DNA of 64,000 bases from Streptomyces diastatochromogenes (GTDB lineage: Bacteria; Actinomycetota; Actinomycetes; Streptomycetales; Streptomycetaceae): assembly GCF_002242805.1 (NCBI RefSeq), contig NZ_MCGQ01000010.1:62001-126000 (forward strand), given 5' to 3'. How positions within the stretch are numbered: position 1 is the first letter of the stretch; every line of letters starts with the position of its first letter. Made by a program: the position numbers and the translations under genes. Below, one piece after another: positions 1-8,227 of this stretch. The notes below the pieces were generated by a model, which was not told the origin of the DNA, made no database searches, and saw only the letters and a list, made by a program, of their open reading frames with translations.

Positions 1-210
1 GTCGAGGCGGGCCTCGCCGGCGAGCTGCTGATCGAGCTGTTCAACCACGGCGTGGTCGCCAACCACTCCATGAACGGCAGCTCGGTGGTGCGGTTCACGC
101 CGCCCGCCGTGCTGGACGACACCGACGTGGACTTCCTCGTCAACTCCTTCGACCTGGCCACCCGCGACCTCATCCGGGGCGCGGCCAAGATGCCGGAAGG
201 CGGTAACTGA
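1..210 (+). CDS. Class III aminotransferase, C-terminal end only (cut by window edge)
   Basis: The frame is open from the first base to a TGA at 208-210, giving 69 visible residues. The segments FNHGVVANHS and VVRFTPPAVL, followed by an acidic helix (DDTDVDFLV), look like the extreme C-terminus of PLP-dependent fold-type I, class III aminotransferases (acetylornithine/putrescine type). The catalytic lysine lies outside the window. The stop is only 2 nt before the GTG of the next gene, so it belongs to the same operon as the azoxy-type genes downstream. By inference it could install the amine nitrogen on a fatty aldehyde or ketone intermediate. The substrate cannot be read from this fragment. 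Confidence 0.75.
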   Translation, partial: VEAGLAGELLIELFNHGVVANHSMNGSSVVRFTPPAVLDDTDVDFLVNSFDLATRDLIRGAAKMPEGGN

Positions 211-212
211 TC

Positions 213-698
213 GTGCGGCACGTCGAACTCGATGCCCTGATACCCGCGGAGCAGGCCGAAACGGTCCTGCACGCCGTACGGCGCTGGGAGAAGTACCCGG
301 ACCTCGCGCCCCACGTCAACGCGACCACCGTGCACGCCTCCTACCCCGACCCGAAGGCGTCCTCCAGCTGGGAGCTGCACTTCCGCAGCGGCCTGTTGCG
401 CTGGACCGAGGACGACACCGTGCTGCCGGAGAGCGGCGAGATCCGCTTCGAGCAGTCCGACGGCGACTTCGACTCCTTCACCGGGACCTGGTCGGTGCAG
501 CAGGACGGCGCGGACGTCACCGTCCGCTTCGACGCCGACTTCGACTTCGGCATCCCGAGCCTGGAGGGCATCCTCGACCCGATCGCCGAGCGGGTCATCA
601 AGGAGACCGTCGCCTGGGCGCTGACCGGGCTGTACCCGGCCGTGCGCATCCAGGGCGGCATCCAACTCACCGAGCCCGCCGCGGTCGGCGCCCAGTAG
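213..698 (+). CDS. SRPBCC (START/Bet v1-like) cyclase/dehydrase-type protein
   Basis: This 161-aa protein starts with GTG 2 nt after the aminotransferase stop. It has the hallmarks of polyketide cyclase/SRPBCC folds: an N-terminal helix 'AEQAETVLHAVRRWEKYPDL', then alternating beta segments (SSWELHFRSG, GEIRFEQSDGDFDSFTGTW, VTVRFDADFDFGIP) and a long C-terminal helix (IAERVIKETVAWALTGLY). Such proteins bind hydrophobic ligands in a cavity and act as aromatase/cyclases, dehydratases or carriers. No catalytic residue can be assigned with confidence. Its place between an aminotransferase and the membrane protein suggests it handles a lipid-like pathway intermediate, which is inference. Confidence 0.7.
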   Translation: MRHVELDALIPAEQAETVLHAVRRWEKYPDLAPHVNATTVHASYPDPKASSSWELHFRSGLLRWTEDDTVLPESGEIRFEQSDGDFDSFTGTWSVQQDGADVTVRFDADFDFGIPSLEGILDPIAERVIKETVAWALTGLYPAVRIQGGIQLTEPAAVGAQ

Positions 699-716
699 TC
701 CGCCGAGGAGCTGACC

Positions 717-1250
717 ATGGACCAGGCGAACCCCTTCGAGACACCGCGCACGTACTCGCTGCACCGCGCCGAGTACCTGGTGGGCCTCGCCGTCACCACC
801 GGCCTGATCGTCTACCACTTCGGTGACATCCGCTGGCTGCCGGCGATCGGACTGTTCCTCTACATCGACCTGATCGGCTACATCCCCGGCGCCGTCGCGT
901 TCAAGAAGAGCGGCGGCCGGCCGATCCACAAGGCGTACTACGTCCTCTACAACGTCATGCACAGCCTCATCACCCAGGGCGCGGTGGCCGCGCTGTGGTG
1001 CTGGCTGGTCAAGCCGGAGTGGGCGCTGCTGGTGCTGCCGTTCCATCTGTTCGGCGACCGCGGCCTGTTCGGCAACTTCATGAAGTCCTTCGCGCTGCCC
1101 TTCGAACCGGTGCGCCAGGAGGGCTATCTGCGGCTGCTGGACGACCTGGGCCTGCCGCACCCGAAGCCGGTCGGGCACGCCATGGACCCGGTGCCGGTGG
1201 GGCACGTCCCGGCGCGGCCGGTCGTACGGGAGACGGAGGCCGTGCGATGA
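717..1250 (+). CDS. VlmO-like integral membrane protein, candidate hydrazine synthase (N-N bond formation)
   Basis: This 177-aa protein has hydrophobic segments at about residues 20-37, 41-62, 75-97 and 100-118. It carries potential metal ligands in or beside them: His34, Asp51, His71, His82, His110 and Asp114 (HKAYY, NVMHSL, PFHLFGDRG). In the valanimycin pathway a membrane-bound metalloprotein (VlmO) rearranges the O-aminoacyl hydroxylamine to a hydrazine, and a diiron protein then makes the azoxy group. This gene is followed, with ATGA overlap, by a flavin reductase and the diiron gene, so context strongly supports that role. I assign it from topology, His pattern and neighbours rather than from an alignment. 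It could also be an unrelated small membrane protein. Confidence 0.6.
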   Translation: MDQANPFETPRTYSLHRAEYLVGLAVTTGLIVYHFGDIRWLPAIGLFLYIDLIGYIPGAVAFKKSGGRPIHKAYYVLYNVMHSLITQGAVAALWCWLVKPEWALLVLPFHLFGDRGLFGNFMKSFALPFEPVRQEGYLRLLDDLGLPHPKPVGHAMDPVPVGHVPARPVVRETEAVR

Positions 1251-1795
1251 CCACCGCGACCGGCGTACGACGCGCGGTCCGGCAGGACCCGGCCGAGCGC
1301 CGCCAGGCCCTGTACCACCTGGCCTCCCCCGTGTCCGTGCTGACCACGGGGCCGGAGGAGCGGATGCACGGGACGACCGCGAGCACGGTCACCCTCGTCT
1401 CGCGCTCGCCCCTGCTGGTCGGGGTCGTCCTGCGGGCGGGGTCGTCCTTCGCCCGGCTGGCGGCCGACGAGGGCCGGTTCGCGATCAACGTGCTCGGCGG
1501 CGACCAGGCCGACGTGGCCCGGCGGTTCGCCGACAGCGGCCGGCCCGACGGCGACGCGGCCTTCACGGGCCTCGCCTGGACGGCGGACCGGTACGCACAC
1601 GCCCCGCTCATCGCGGGGGCGCTCGCCCACTACGTCTGCCGGTTCCACTCCGCGCACGAAGCGGGCGACAGCGAGCTGCTGCTCGGCCACGTCGTCCGCG
1701 CCACCGCCGACAACGGGCGGCTCCCCCTGTTCAGTTACGCCGGCGGGCTGTTCGCCGGCTCCCTGCGCCCGGCGAAGGAGGCCGCCGCATCATGA
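1247..1795 (+). CDS. Flavin reductase (VlmR-like, FMN-binding split barrel)
   Basis: This 182-aa protein starts at ATG 1247, which overlaps the preceding stop (ATGA). It is typical of the flavin reductase family of two-component monooxygenases: residues 25-35 (LASPVSVLTTG), HGTTASTVTLVS at 41-52, SPLLVGVVLR, and FAINVLGGDQ where the flavin binds. Members reduce free FMN or FAD with NAD(P)H for a partner oxygenase. In valanimycin biosynthesis VlmR feeds the N-hydroxylase VlmH. No flavin monooxygenase lies in this window, so the partner may be upstream of base 1, or the protein may supply electrons to the diiron enzyme next to it. Confidence 0.85.
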   Translation: MTTATGVRRAVRQDPAERRQALYHLASPVSVLTTGPEERMHGTTASTVTLVSRSPLLVGVVLRAGSSFARLAADEGRFAINVLGGDQADVARRFADSGRPDGDAAFTGLAWTADRYAHAPLIAGALAHYVCRFHSAHEAGDSELLLGHVVRATADNGRLPLFSYAGGLFAGSLRPAKEAAAS

Positions 1796-2772
1796 CCGCA
1801 CCCGTAGCACCCGAGGCCGACTGGGAGAAGGCACCCGGTCTGCTGGACGGCGCGAAGGAACTCACCCTCGGCCCCGAGGAGTGCGACCTCGCCTACTGGA
1901 TCACCTCGGTGGCCCAGGGCACGCTGCGCGACCGCGGGGTGACCGGCCACCACGAGAACGCGCTCACGCCCGACTTCCTCAAGGCGCCGGGACCGCTGCG
2001 CGAGGCGCTGGTGCTGGAGTTCGGCTTCCGGGCACTGGCGGAGGAGCTGGCCACCCGGCTGCTCGGCCACTACGTCTCCATCGCGCCCGGCATCCCGCAG
2101 ATGGAGTTCTACGCCACCCAGCTGATCGACGAGGCCCGGCACGCCCGGGTCTTCCGCCAGCACCTGGTGGAGCTGGGCGTCCCGGCGAGCACCCTGCTCA
2201 AGGACATCGAGGAGATGGCCCGGGACTACCGCAAGCGGGTCCTGGACCCGGTGGTGGACTTCACCCTGGACATCGTCCGCGACCAGGCCGACTTCCCCGG
2301 CGGGGTCGCCGTGTTCGCCATCATCATCGAGGGCGTGCTCGCGCCGGCCGCCGAGCTGAGCGAGCGCAAGTGGACCCCGCTGTCCCCGGCGACGGGCGAG
2401 ATCTCGCGCGGCACCGCGATCGACGAGATCCGCCACCTCACCGTGGCCAGCACCATCCTGCGCGACCACGTGATCGAGCACCCGGAGTACAAGCCGCGGC
2501 TGCTGGAGATCCTGCGCTCGGGCGTGAAGCTGTGGGACGAGATCCCGGACCGGGAGTTCGTCATCCACCGCGAGGAGCTGTTCCAGGAGGGCATGCTCCA
2601 GCACGCCGACAAGATCGGGGACTACGAGATCTGGCCGGGCGTCCGGCTGCTCGACACCACCGCCGAACAGCGCTACGACATGGCCGAGCGGTGGACCGAC
2701 GAGATGGCCGAGGTCCGCATGGACTACATGGGCCTGCCCGTCGGCGTCCTCGCCTCGGAGGCCGGCGCATGA
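1792..2772 (+). CDS. Ferritin-like non-haem diiron protein (VlmB-like, candidate azoxy synthase)
   Basis: This 326-aa protein starts at an ATGA overlap with the reductase gene. The two halves of a four-helix diiron site are visible: Glu84/Glu85 in an ALAEELATRL helix, EARH at 114-117, Glu180 in the IIIEGVLAP helix, and DEIRH at 211-215. Such carboxylate-bridged proteins use O2 for oxidations, including N-oxygenation. In valanimycin biosynthesis the diiron protein VlmB oxidises the hydrazine through azo to azoxy. The adjacent VlmO-like membrane protein and the seryl-transfer genes make that role likely here, but other amine or alkyl oxidations remain possible. Electrons could come from the upstream flavin reductase or the ferredoxin at 10143-10472. 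Confidence 0.75.
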   Translation: MTAPVAPEADWEKAPGLLDGAKELTLGPEECDLAYWITSVAQGTLRDRGVTGHHENALTPDFLKAPGPLREALVLEFGFRALAEELATRLLGHYVSIAPGIPQMEFYATQLIDEARHARVFRQHLVELGVPASTLLKDIEEMARDYRKRVLDPVVDFTLDIVRDQADFPGGVAVFAIIIEGVLAPAAELSERKWTPLSPATGEISRGTAIDEIRHLTVASTILRDHVIEHPEYKPRLLEILRSGVKLWDEIPDREFVIHREELFQEGMLQHADKIGDYEIWPGVRLLDTTAEQRYDMAERWTDEMAEVRMDYMGLPVGVLASEAGA

Positions 2773-3776
2773 GCACCGGGCGGGCCGCGGTCGTCACCGG
2801 CATCGGGTCGTACGTCCCGCCCAATGTGGTGACCAACGACGACCTGGCCGCCCGCCTCGACACCTCCGACGCCTGGATCCGGTCGCGCACCGGCATCGCC
2901 GAGCGGAACTTCATCTCCCCGGGCACCTCCACCGGCGATCTGGCGGTGGAGGCGGGCCTCAGGGCCTTGAAGTCGGCGGGTGACGAGGAGGTGGGGGCGG
3001 TGGTGCTGGCCACCACCACCCCGGACCAGCCCTGCCCGGCCACCGCACCGCAGGTGGCCGCGCGGCTGGGGCTCGGGCAGGTGCCCGCCTTCGACGTGGC
3101 GGCCGTCTGCTCCGGGTTCCTGTACGGACTGGCCTCGGCCGCGGGGCTCATCGCGGCCGGGATCGCGGACCGGGTGCTGCTGATCGCGGCGGACGCCTTC
3201 ACCACGATCATCAACCCCGAGGACCGCACCACCGCGGTGATCTTCGCGGACGGCGCGGGCGCGGTGGTGCTGCGCGCCGGCTCGGCCGGTGAACCCGGGG
3301 CGATCGGCCCGCTGGTGCTCGGCAGCGACGGCGAACTGAGCCATCTGATCGAGGTCCCGGCGGGCGGTTCCCGGCAGCGGTCCACCGACCGGCCGGCCGC
3401 CCCCGAGGACCACTACTTCCGGATGCTCGGCCGGGACACCTACCGGCACGCGGTCGAGCACATGACCGCCGCGTCCACCGAGGCGGCCGAACGGGCCGGA
3501 TGGCGGCTGGACGAGGTCGACCGGTTCGTGGCGCACCAGGCCAACGCCCGGATCCTGGAGGCCGTTTCGGACCGGCTCGGCATCCCCGCCGAGCGGCAGC
3601 TGAGCAACATCGCGCGGGTCGGCAACACCGGCGCCGCCTCGATCCCGCTGCTGCTCGCCGAGGCCACCGCCGAGGGCCGGCTCGCCGCGGGCCACCGGGT
3701 ACTGCTCACCGCGTTCGGCGGGGGTCTGTCCTGGGGCGCCGCCAGTCTCATCTGGCCGGAGCTGCAAACCATCTGA
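2769..3776 (+). CDS. Beta-ketoacyl-ACP synthase III (FabH-like) of the cluster
   Basis: This 335-aa protein starts at ATG 2769, which overlaps the diiron gene stop. The full KAS III triad is present: Cys114 (AAVCSGF), His256 (VAHQAN) and Asn286 (GNTGAAS). The length is standard for FabH. KAS III condenses an acyl-CoA primer with malonyl-ACP and so starts a fatty chain. A dedicated copy beside an ACP and a KAS II means this cluster builds its own acyl chain rather than drawing only on primary fatty acid synthesis. The primer (acetyl, isobutyryl or longer) cannot be judged from sequence alone. Confidence 0.9.
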   Translation: MSTGRAAVVTGIGSYVPPNVVTNDDLAARLDTSDAWIRSRTGIAERNFISPGTSTGDLAVEAGLRALKSAGDEEVGAVVLATTTPDQPCPATAPQVAARLGLGQVPAFDVAAVCSGFLYGLASAAGLIAAGIADRVLLIAADAFTTIINPEDRTTAVIFADGAGAVVLRAGSAGEPGAIGPLVLGSDGELSHLIEVPAGGSRQRSTDRPAAPEDHYFRMLGRDTYRHAVEHMTAASTEAAERAGWRLDEVDRFVAHQANARILEAVSDRLGIPAERQLSNIARVGNTGAASIPLLLAEATAEGRLAAGHRVLLTAFGGGLSWGAASLIWPELQTI

Positions 3777-3843
3777 CCGATCGTCAGTCACTCATATCGA
3801 TTCAGCGGTACGCGGGGCGCGTACACCTTCGAAAGGAACCGAG

Positions 3844-4074
3844 ATGCTGGAGCAGCTCAAGGAAATACTGTCCAACAAGCTCAAGGTGTCGCCCGAGTCG
3901 ATCACTCCGGAGGCCACCCGGGAGGACATCGAGCTGGACTCGCTGGCCGTGGTGGAGCTGTCGCTGCTGCTGAAGTCCGAGCTGGACCTGGACATCAGCG
4001 ACGACGACCTCCTGGAGGCCGAGACCGTGGGCGACATGGTCCGGCTCATGGAGGAGCGGAGCGCGAAGGTCTGA
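3844..4074 (+). CDS. Acyl carrier protein
   Basis: This 76-aa acidic protein has the phosphopantetheine site in LDSLAVVEL (Ser33), an amphipathic first helix (EQLKEILSNKLKV) and the acidic helix II expected of type II ACPs. A good ribosome site (AAAGGAA) precedes ATG 3844. Its stop overlaps the next start by one base (TGATG), so it is translationally coupled to the KAS II gene. It is the presumed carrier for chain extension by the two flanking ketosynthases, and perhaps for desaturation or reductive release. Confidence 0.93.
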   Translation: MLEQLKEILSNKLKVSPESITPEATREDIELDSLAVVELSLLLKSELDLDISDDDLLEAETVGDMVRLMEERSAKV

Positions 4075-5294
4075 TGGCCGGGATGGACATCGCCGTCACC
4101 GGGCTCGGCCTGGTCACCCCGGGTGGCGTCGGGGTCGGGCCGAGCTGGGCGGCGGTCTGCGACGGCAGGCCGGCCGCCGCCCTCGATCCGGTGCTGGCGG
4201 ACAACCCCGTACAGATCTCCTGCCGAGTGCCGGGCTTCGACCCCGAGACCCTGCTGAGTGCGCGGCGGGCCCACCGCCTGGACAGGTTCGTGCAGTTCGC
4301 GCTGGTCGCCGCGCACGAGGCGGTGGCCGACGCGGGCCTCGACCCGCAGACCTGGGACGGCGCCCGCGTGGGCGTGGTGCTGGGCTGCGCCGACGGCGGT
4401 CCGGGCACGGTCGAGGAACAGCACCATGTGCTGCGCGAGCACGGCGCGGCCCGGGTGTCGCCGCTGCTGCTGCCCATGCAGCTGCCGAACATGCTGGCCG
4501 GTCAGACGGCCATCGAGTTCGGGGCGACCGGACCCAACCTGGTGGTGGCCACCGCCTGCGCCTCGGGCGCGACCGCCATCGGGACGGCCCGGGACCTGCT
4601 GGCGCTCGGCCGGTGCGACATCGTGCTGGCCGGCGGCAGCGAGGCCATGGTCACCCCCCTGGTCATGGCCGGGTTCGCGCAGATGGGCGCCCTGTCCAAG
4701 CGGCACGACGATCCGGCGACCGCCTCCCGCCCGTTCGACGTGGACCGGGACGGCTTCGTCGCCGGTGAGGGCGCGGGGATCCTCGTGATGGAGCGTGTCG
4801 CGGACGCCCGCGCCCGCGGTGCGCACATCCACGGCCGGATCATCGGGTACGGCGCGACGGCTGACGCGCATCACATGACGTCACCGCATCCCGACGGCGT
4901 CGGCATCGAGGCGGCCGTACGGGCGGCTCTCGCCGACGCGGGGGCCGATCCGGACGATGTGCAGCACGTCAACGCCCATGGGACTTCGACCCCGTTGAAC
5001 GACCTGTCGGAGGCCCGGATGATCCAGCGGACCCTGCGTGGGGATCCGTTGGTCACCTCGACGAAGGGAGTCACCGGTCATCTGCTGGGCGCGGCGGGCG
5101 CGGTCGAGGCGGCGTTCGCTGTGCTGAGTGTCGAGCACGAGTTGATTCCGCCTGTCGCCAACCTGGTCATGCCCGATCCCCGGATCGAGATCAAGTTGGC
5201 CCAGACCGTCACCGAGATGCCCATCGATCTGGCCCTGAGCAACTCCCTGGGCTTCGGCGGTCAGAACACGGCACTGGCGATCGCACCTGCCTGA
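4074..5294 (+). CDS. Beta-ketoacyl-ACP synthase II (FabF-like)
   Basis: This 406-aa protein overlaps the ACP stop by one base. The active site is complete: Cys162 (ATACASGATA), His302 (NAHGTSTPLND) and His336 (TGHLLGAAGA), with Lys331 in STKGVTGH. These are the marks of a catalytically competent elongating ketosynthase (KAS I/II), not a chain-length factor or decarboxylative KSQ. It has no obvious CLF partner in the window, so it probably works as a homodimer, as in fatty acid synthesis. With KAS III, ACP and FabI it makes a reduced alkyl chain. The missing ketoreductase and dehydratase may come from primary metabolism or from upstream. Confidence 0.93.
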   Translation: MAGMDIAVTGLGLVTPGGVGVGPSWAAVCDGRPAAALDPVLADNPVQISCRVPGFDPETLLSARRAHRLDRFVQFALVAAHEAVADAGLDPQTWDGARVGVVLGCADGGPGTVEEQHHVLREHGAARVSPLLLPMQLPNMLAGQTAIEFGATGPNLVVATACASGATAIGTARDLLALGRCDIVLAGGSEAMVTPLVMAGFAQMGALSKRHDDPATASRPFDVDRDGFVAGEGAGILVMERVADARARGAHIHGRIIGYGATADAHHMTSPHPDGVGIEAAVRAALADAGADPDDVQHVNAHGTSTPLNDLSEARMIQRTLRGDPLVTSTKGVTGHLLGAAGAVEAAFAVLSVEHELIPPVANLVMPDPRIEIKLAQTVTEMPIDLALSNSLGFGGQNTALAIAPA

Positions 5295-5402
5295 CCAGGT
5301 ACGAAGCCAACAGCGAACAGCCGTCCGCCGGTCCGCCGCGGGCGGCTGTCGCACGTTTCCCGTCCCTCTCCCCAACCCCTTTGAGCAACCCGGGAGTCAC
5401 CC

Positions 5403-6884
5403 ATGTCCACCAGCGGTTCCCCACCCTCCCGGAGCCGACTCGGCACCGGGCACATCCTCTTCCTCATCGTCGCCGCGGCCGCCCCCCTCTCCGCCATGGT
5501 CGGCACCGTCCCCCTCGCCTTCGCCTTCGGCGACGGAGCCGGTGTACCCGCGGCCTTCCTGTTCGCCGGAGTCACCCTCCTCTGCTTCTCCGTCGGGTAT
5601 GCGGTCAGTGCCCGCCGTACCGGAGGCTCCGGCGGCTTCTACGCCTCCGTCGCCGACGGGCTCGGGCGGCCGCCCGCGGTCGCCGCCGGGTATGTCGCCC
5701 TGCTCTCCTACAACTGCGCGACCATCGGGCTCGCGGGTGCGCTCGGGTACTTCACCCACCTGGTCTTCGCCGCCCACGGGCTGTCGGTGTCCTGGGAGTG
5801 GTGCGCCGCCGTCGGACTGGTGCTGTCGGCCGTCCTCGGGTACCGGGAGATCGCGCTCAGCGCCCGGGTGCTGGCGCTGCTGATGCTCGGCGAGATCGGC
5901 GTGCTGGCCGCCCTGGACGTGGCGATCCTGGCCCGGCACGGACTGCACGCCCTGCCCACCGCCTCCTTCTCCCCGCATGTCGCGGCCGGGCACGGGGCCG
6001 GCGTCTCGCTGATGTTCGCGTTCGTCTCCTTCATCGGTTTCGAGTCGGCCGCCCTGTACGGCAAGGAGGCGAAGGACCCGCAGCGCAGCGTGCCCCGGGC
6101 CACCTATGCGGCCGTCGTCCTGATCGCCGGTTTCTACGCCCTGACCAGCTGGCTGGCGGTCGGCGCGGTCGGCAGCGACCGGGTGCGCGAGGTCGCGGGC
6201 AAGCAGATGGGCGACCTGTTCTTCGCCCTCGGCGACGACTTCCTCGGCAAGGCGGGCAGCACCGGGCTCCAGGTCCTGCTCTGCACCAGCCTGTTCGCGG
6301 CGACGCTGGCCCTGCACAGCGCCGCCAACCGCTACGCCCAGGTCCTCGCCGAGGACGGTCTGCTGCCGGGCGCCCTGGCCGCCGAGCACCCGCGGCACCA
6401 CTCCCCGCACCGGGCCAGCCTCGCGCAGAGCGCGCTGACCACGCTGGTCGTGGCCGGTTTCGCCGTCGCCGGTCTCGACCCGTACGCCGACCTGACCACC
6501 AGCATGCTCGGCCTCGGCACCCTGGGCATCGTCGCTCTGCAGGCCCTGGCCGCGCTGTCCGTGCTCGGGCTGCGGCTGCGGGGCGGTGGCGGGCACTGGT
6601 GGCGGGAGGTGGTCGCGCCGCTGCTGGGCTTCGCCGGCCTCGCCGCCTCGGTGTGGCTGGTGGTCGGCAACTTCGACATGCTGACCGGCTCCCCGTCCAA
6701 GGTCATCGCCGCGCTGCCCTGGCTGCTGCCGCTGGTCGCCCTGGGCGGCCTGGTGTACGCGGCCCGCCTGCGCTCGGCCCACCCGCTCCGCTACCGCCTG
6801 CTCGGCACCCGGCACACCGCAACCGCCGTACCGGAGCAGTCCCCCGCCTCCTCCCCCGCCCTGTCAGGAGACCGCCATGCATGA
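5403..6884 (+). CDS. APC-superfamily amino acid/polyamine-type permease
   Basis: This 493-aa polytopic protein has about 12 hydrophobic segments. The N-terminal part (LFLIVAAAAPLSAMVG, GGSGGFYASVADGLGR) and FVSFIGFESAALYGKEAKDPQRSVPRA near residue 200-225 are characteristic of APC-family transporters. The last 8 bases overlap the seryl-tRNA synthetase gene, so the two are cotranslated. It could import an amino acid precursor such as serine, or export the product or an amine intermediate. Direction and substrate are not visible in the sequence. The C-terminal tail after the last helix is low-complexity and rich in Ala, Pro and Ser. Confidence 0.85.
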   Translation: MSTSGSPPSRSRLGTGHILFLIVAAAAPLSAMVGTVPLAFAFGDGAGVPAAFLFAGVTLLCFSVGYAVSARRTGGSGGFYASVADGLGRPPAVAAGYVALLSYNCATIGLAGALGYFTHLVFAAHGLSVSWEWCAAVGLVLSAVLGYREIALSARVLALLMLGEIGVLAALDVAILARHGLHALPTASFSPHVAAGHGAGVSLMFAFVSFIGFESAALYGKEAKDPQRSVPRATYAAVVLIAGFYALTSWLAVGAVGSDRVREVAGKQMGDLFFALGDDFLGKAGSTGLQVLLCTSLFAATLALHSAANRYAQVLAEDGLLPGALAAEHPRHHSPHRASLAQSALTTLVVAGFAVAGLDPYADLTTSMLGLGTLGIVALQALAALSVLGLRLRGGGGHWWREVVAPLLGFAGLAASVWLVVGNFDMLTGSPSKVIAALPWLLPLVALGGLVYAARLRSAHPLRYRLLGTRHTATAVPEQSPASSPALSGDRHA

Positions 6885-8154
6885 TCCCCACGAGCTGATC
6901 GAGGCCGGTCCGGACGCGGTACGGCGCCTGGCCCGCCGCCGCTACGCGCTCGACCTGGACACCCTGAGCACCGCGCTGCACGCCCGCTCGGCCACCCAGG
7001 CCGACGTGACCCGGTTGCGCACCGAGCTGAACCGCACCGCCAAGGCCCGCCGCAACGGCCCGCCCACCGAGGCGGAGAAGGAGGCCGCCCGCGCGCTGCG
7101 CGCCGAGGTGCAGCAGGCGGAGGGTGCCGCCCGCACGGCCGCCGGTGAGCTGACCGAGCTGCTGCTCGGCATCCCCAACCTCCCGCTGGACACGGTCCCG
7201 GACGGCGACTCGGAGAAGGAGGCGGTGGAGGTACGGCGCGGTGGTCCGGCCCCGCGCCCCTCGGCCGGCGCCCGCCACCACGCGGAGATCGGCGAAGCCC
7301 TCGGCATCCTCGACTCCCCCGCGGCGGCCAAGCTCTCCGGCGCCCGCTTCACCGTCTCGCACGGCGCCGGAGCCCGTCTGGAGCGGGCCCTCGGCGACTT
7401 CTTCCTCGACCTGCACACCCGCGAGCACGGCTACACCGAGCAGTCGGTGCCGTTCCTGGTCAGCCGCGACACGATGACCGGCACCGGCCAACTGCCCAAG
7501 TTCGAGGAGGACTTGTTCCGCACCCAGGTCGGCGACCGCGAGCTGTTCCTGATCCCGACCGCCGAGGTCCCGCTGACCAACCTGGTGGCCGGACAGCTCC
7601 TGGACGCGCGGACCCTGCCGTACGCGTTCACCGCCCGCACCCCCTGCTTCCGCGCCGAGGCGGGGGCGTACGGCCGGGACACCCGGGGTGTGCTGCGCCT
7701 GCACCAGTTCGAGAAGGTGGAGCTGGTGCGCGTCTGCGCCCCGGAGGAGGCCCAGGAGCAACTGGAGCTGATGGTCTCGCAGGCCGAGGAGTGCCTGCGC
7801 CGCCTCGAACTCTCCTTCCGCACCGTCCTGTTGCCCGCGGGCGACATGGGCTTCTCGGCCCGGATGACGTACGACATCGAGGTCTGGCTGCCCGGTGGCG
7901 GCTCCTACCGGGAGATCTCCTCGGTCTCCGACTGCGGCACCTTCCAGGCCCGCCGCGCCGACATCCGCGTCAAGCGCGCCGACGGCCGCAAGACCCCGGC
8001 GGCCACCCTGAACGGCTCGGCCCTGCCGATCGGCCGCACGGTCGCCGCACTGCTGGAACAGGGCGTCCAGGAGGACGGGTCGGTGGTCCTGCCCGAGGCA
8101 CTGGTCCCGTACACCGGGTTCCGACGGATCCTGCCGGGCGGGGCGACCGAGTAA
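6877..8154 (+). CDS. Cluster-borne seryl-tRNA synthetase (VlmL-like)
   Basis: This 425-aa protein is a full-length class II SerRS. It has an N-terminal coiled-coil arm (about residues 30-100, containing TRLRTELNRTAKARR), motif 2 around Phe258-Arg259 (CFRAEAG...RGVLRLHQFEKVE) and motif 3 with Arg387 (NGSALPIGRTVAALLEQ). It charges tRNA-Ser with serine. A second SerRS inside a biosynthetic cluster is the known signature of valanimycin (VlmL), where seryl-tRNA is the substrate of the VlmA transferase. The DUF2156 gene at 13563-14570 is the matching transferase here. It could instead be a resistance copy against a SerRS inhibitor, but the transferase makes the supply role more likely. Confidence 0.93.
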   Translation: MHDPHELIEAGPDAVRRLARRRYALDLDTLSTALHARSATQADVTRLRTELNRTAKARRNGPPTEAEKEAARALRAEVQQAEGAARTAAGELTELLLGIPNLPLDTVPDGDSEKEAVEVRRGGPAPRPSAGARHHAEIGEALGILDSPAAAKLSGARFTVSHGAGARLERALGDFFLDLHTREHGYTEQSVPFLVSRDTMTGTGQLPKFEEDLFRTQVGDRELFLIPTAEVPLTNLVAGQLLDARTLPYAFTARTPCFRAEAGAYGRDTRGVLRLHQFEKVELVRVCAPEEAQEQLELMVSQAEECLRRLELSFRTVLLPAGDMGFSARMTYDIEVWLPGGGSYREISSVSDCGTFQARRADIRVKRADGRKTPAATLNGSALPIGRTVAALLEQGVQEDGSVVLPEALVPYTGFRRILPGGATE

Positions 8155-8175
8155 GGCACGTGAGCGCGACGAAGA

Positions 8176-8215
8176 CCCGCCCCGCCCGAGGCTTGCGCTC
8201 CTCAGGCGGGGCGGG
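8176..8215. terminator. GC-rich hairpin terminator after the seryl-tRNA synthetase gene
   Basis: CCCGCCCCGCC (8176-8186) pairs perfectly with GGCGGGGCGGG (8205-8215) across an 18-nt loop. It lies between the convergent ends of the plus-strand SerRS gene (8154) and the minus-strand transpeptidase gene (8228), so it probably serves both directions. There is no U-tract, as is usual in Streptomyces. Confidence 0.75.
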
Positions 8216-8227
8216 CGCGTGCGCGCG

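Noticed and set aside
1881..3776. A 631-codon plus-strand frame covering the diiron gene and KAS III
   Set aside because: The first part is the wrong frame of the diiron gene (Arg/Gly/Pro-rich); only the KAS III part from 2769 is real.
5381..6898. Long Arg-rich frames on both strands over the APC permease gene
   Set aside because: Composition is typical of shadow frames; the permease frame has proper transmembrane segments.
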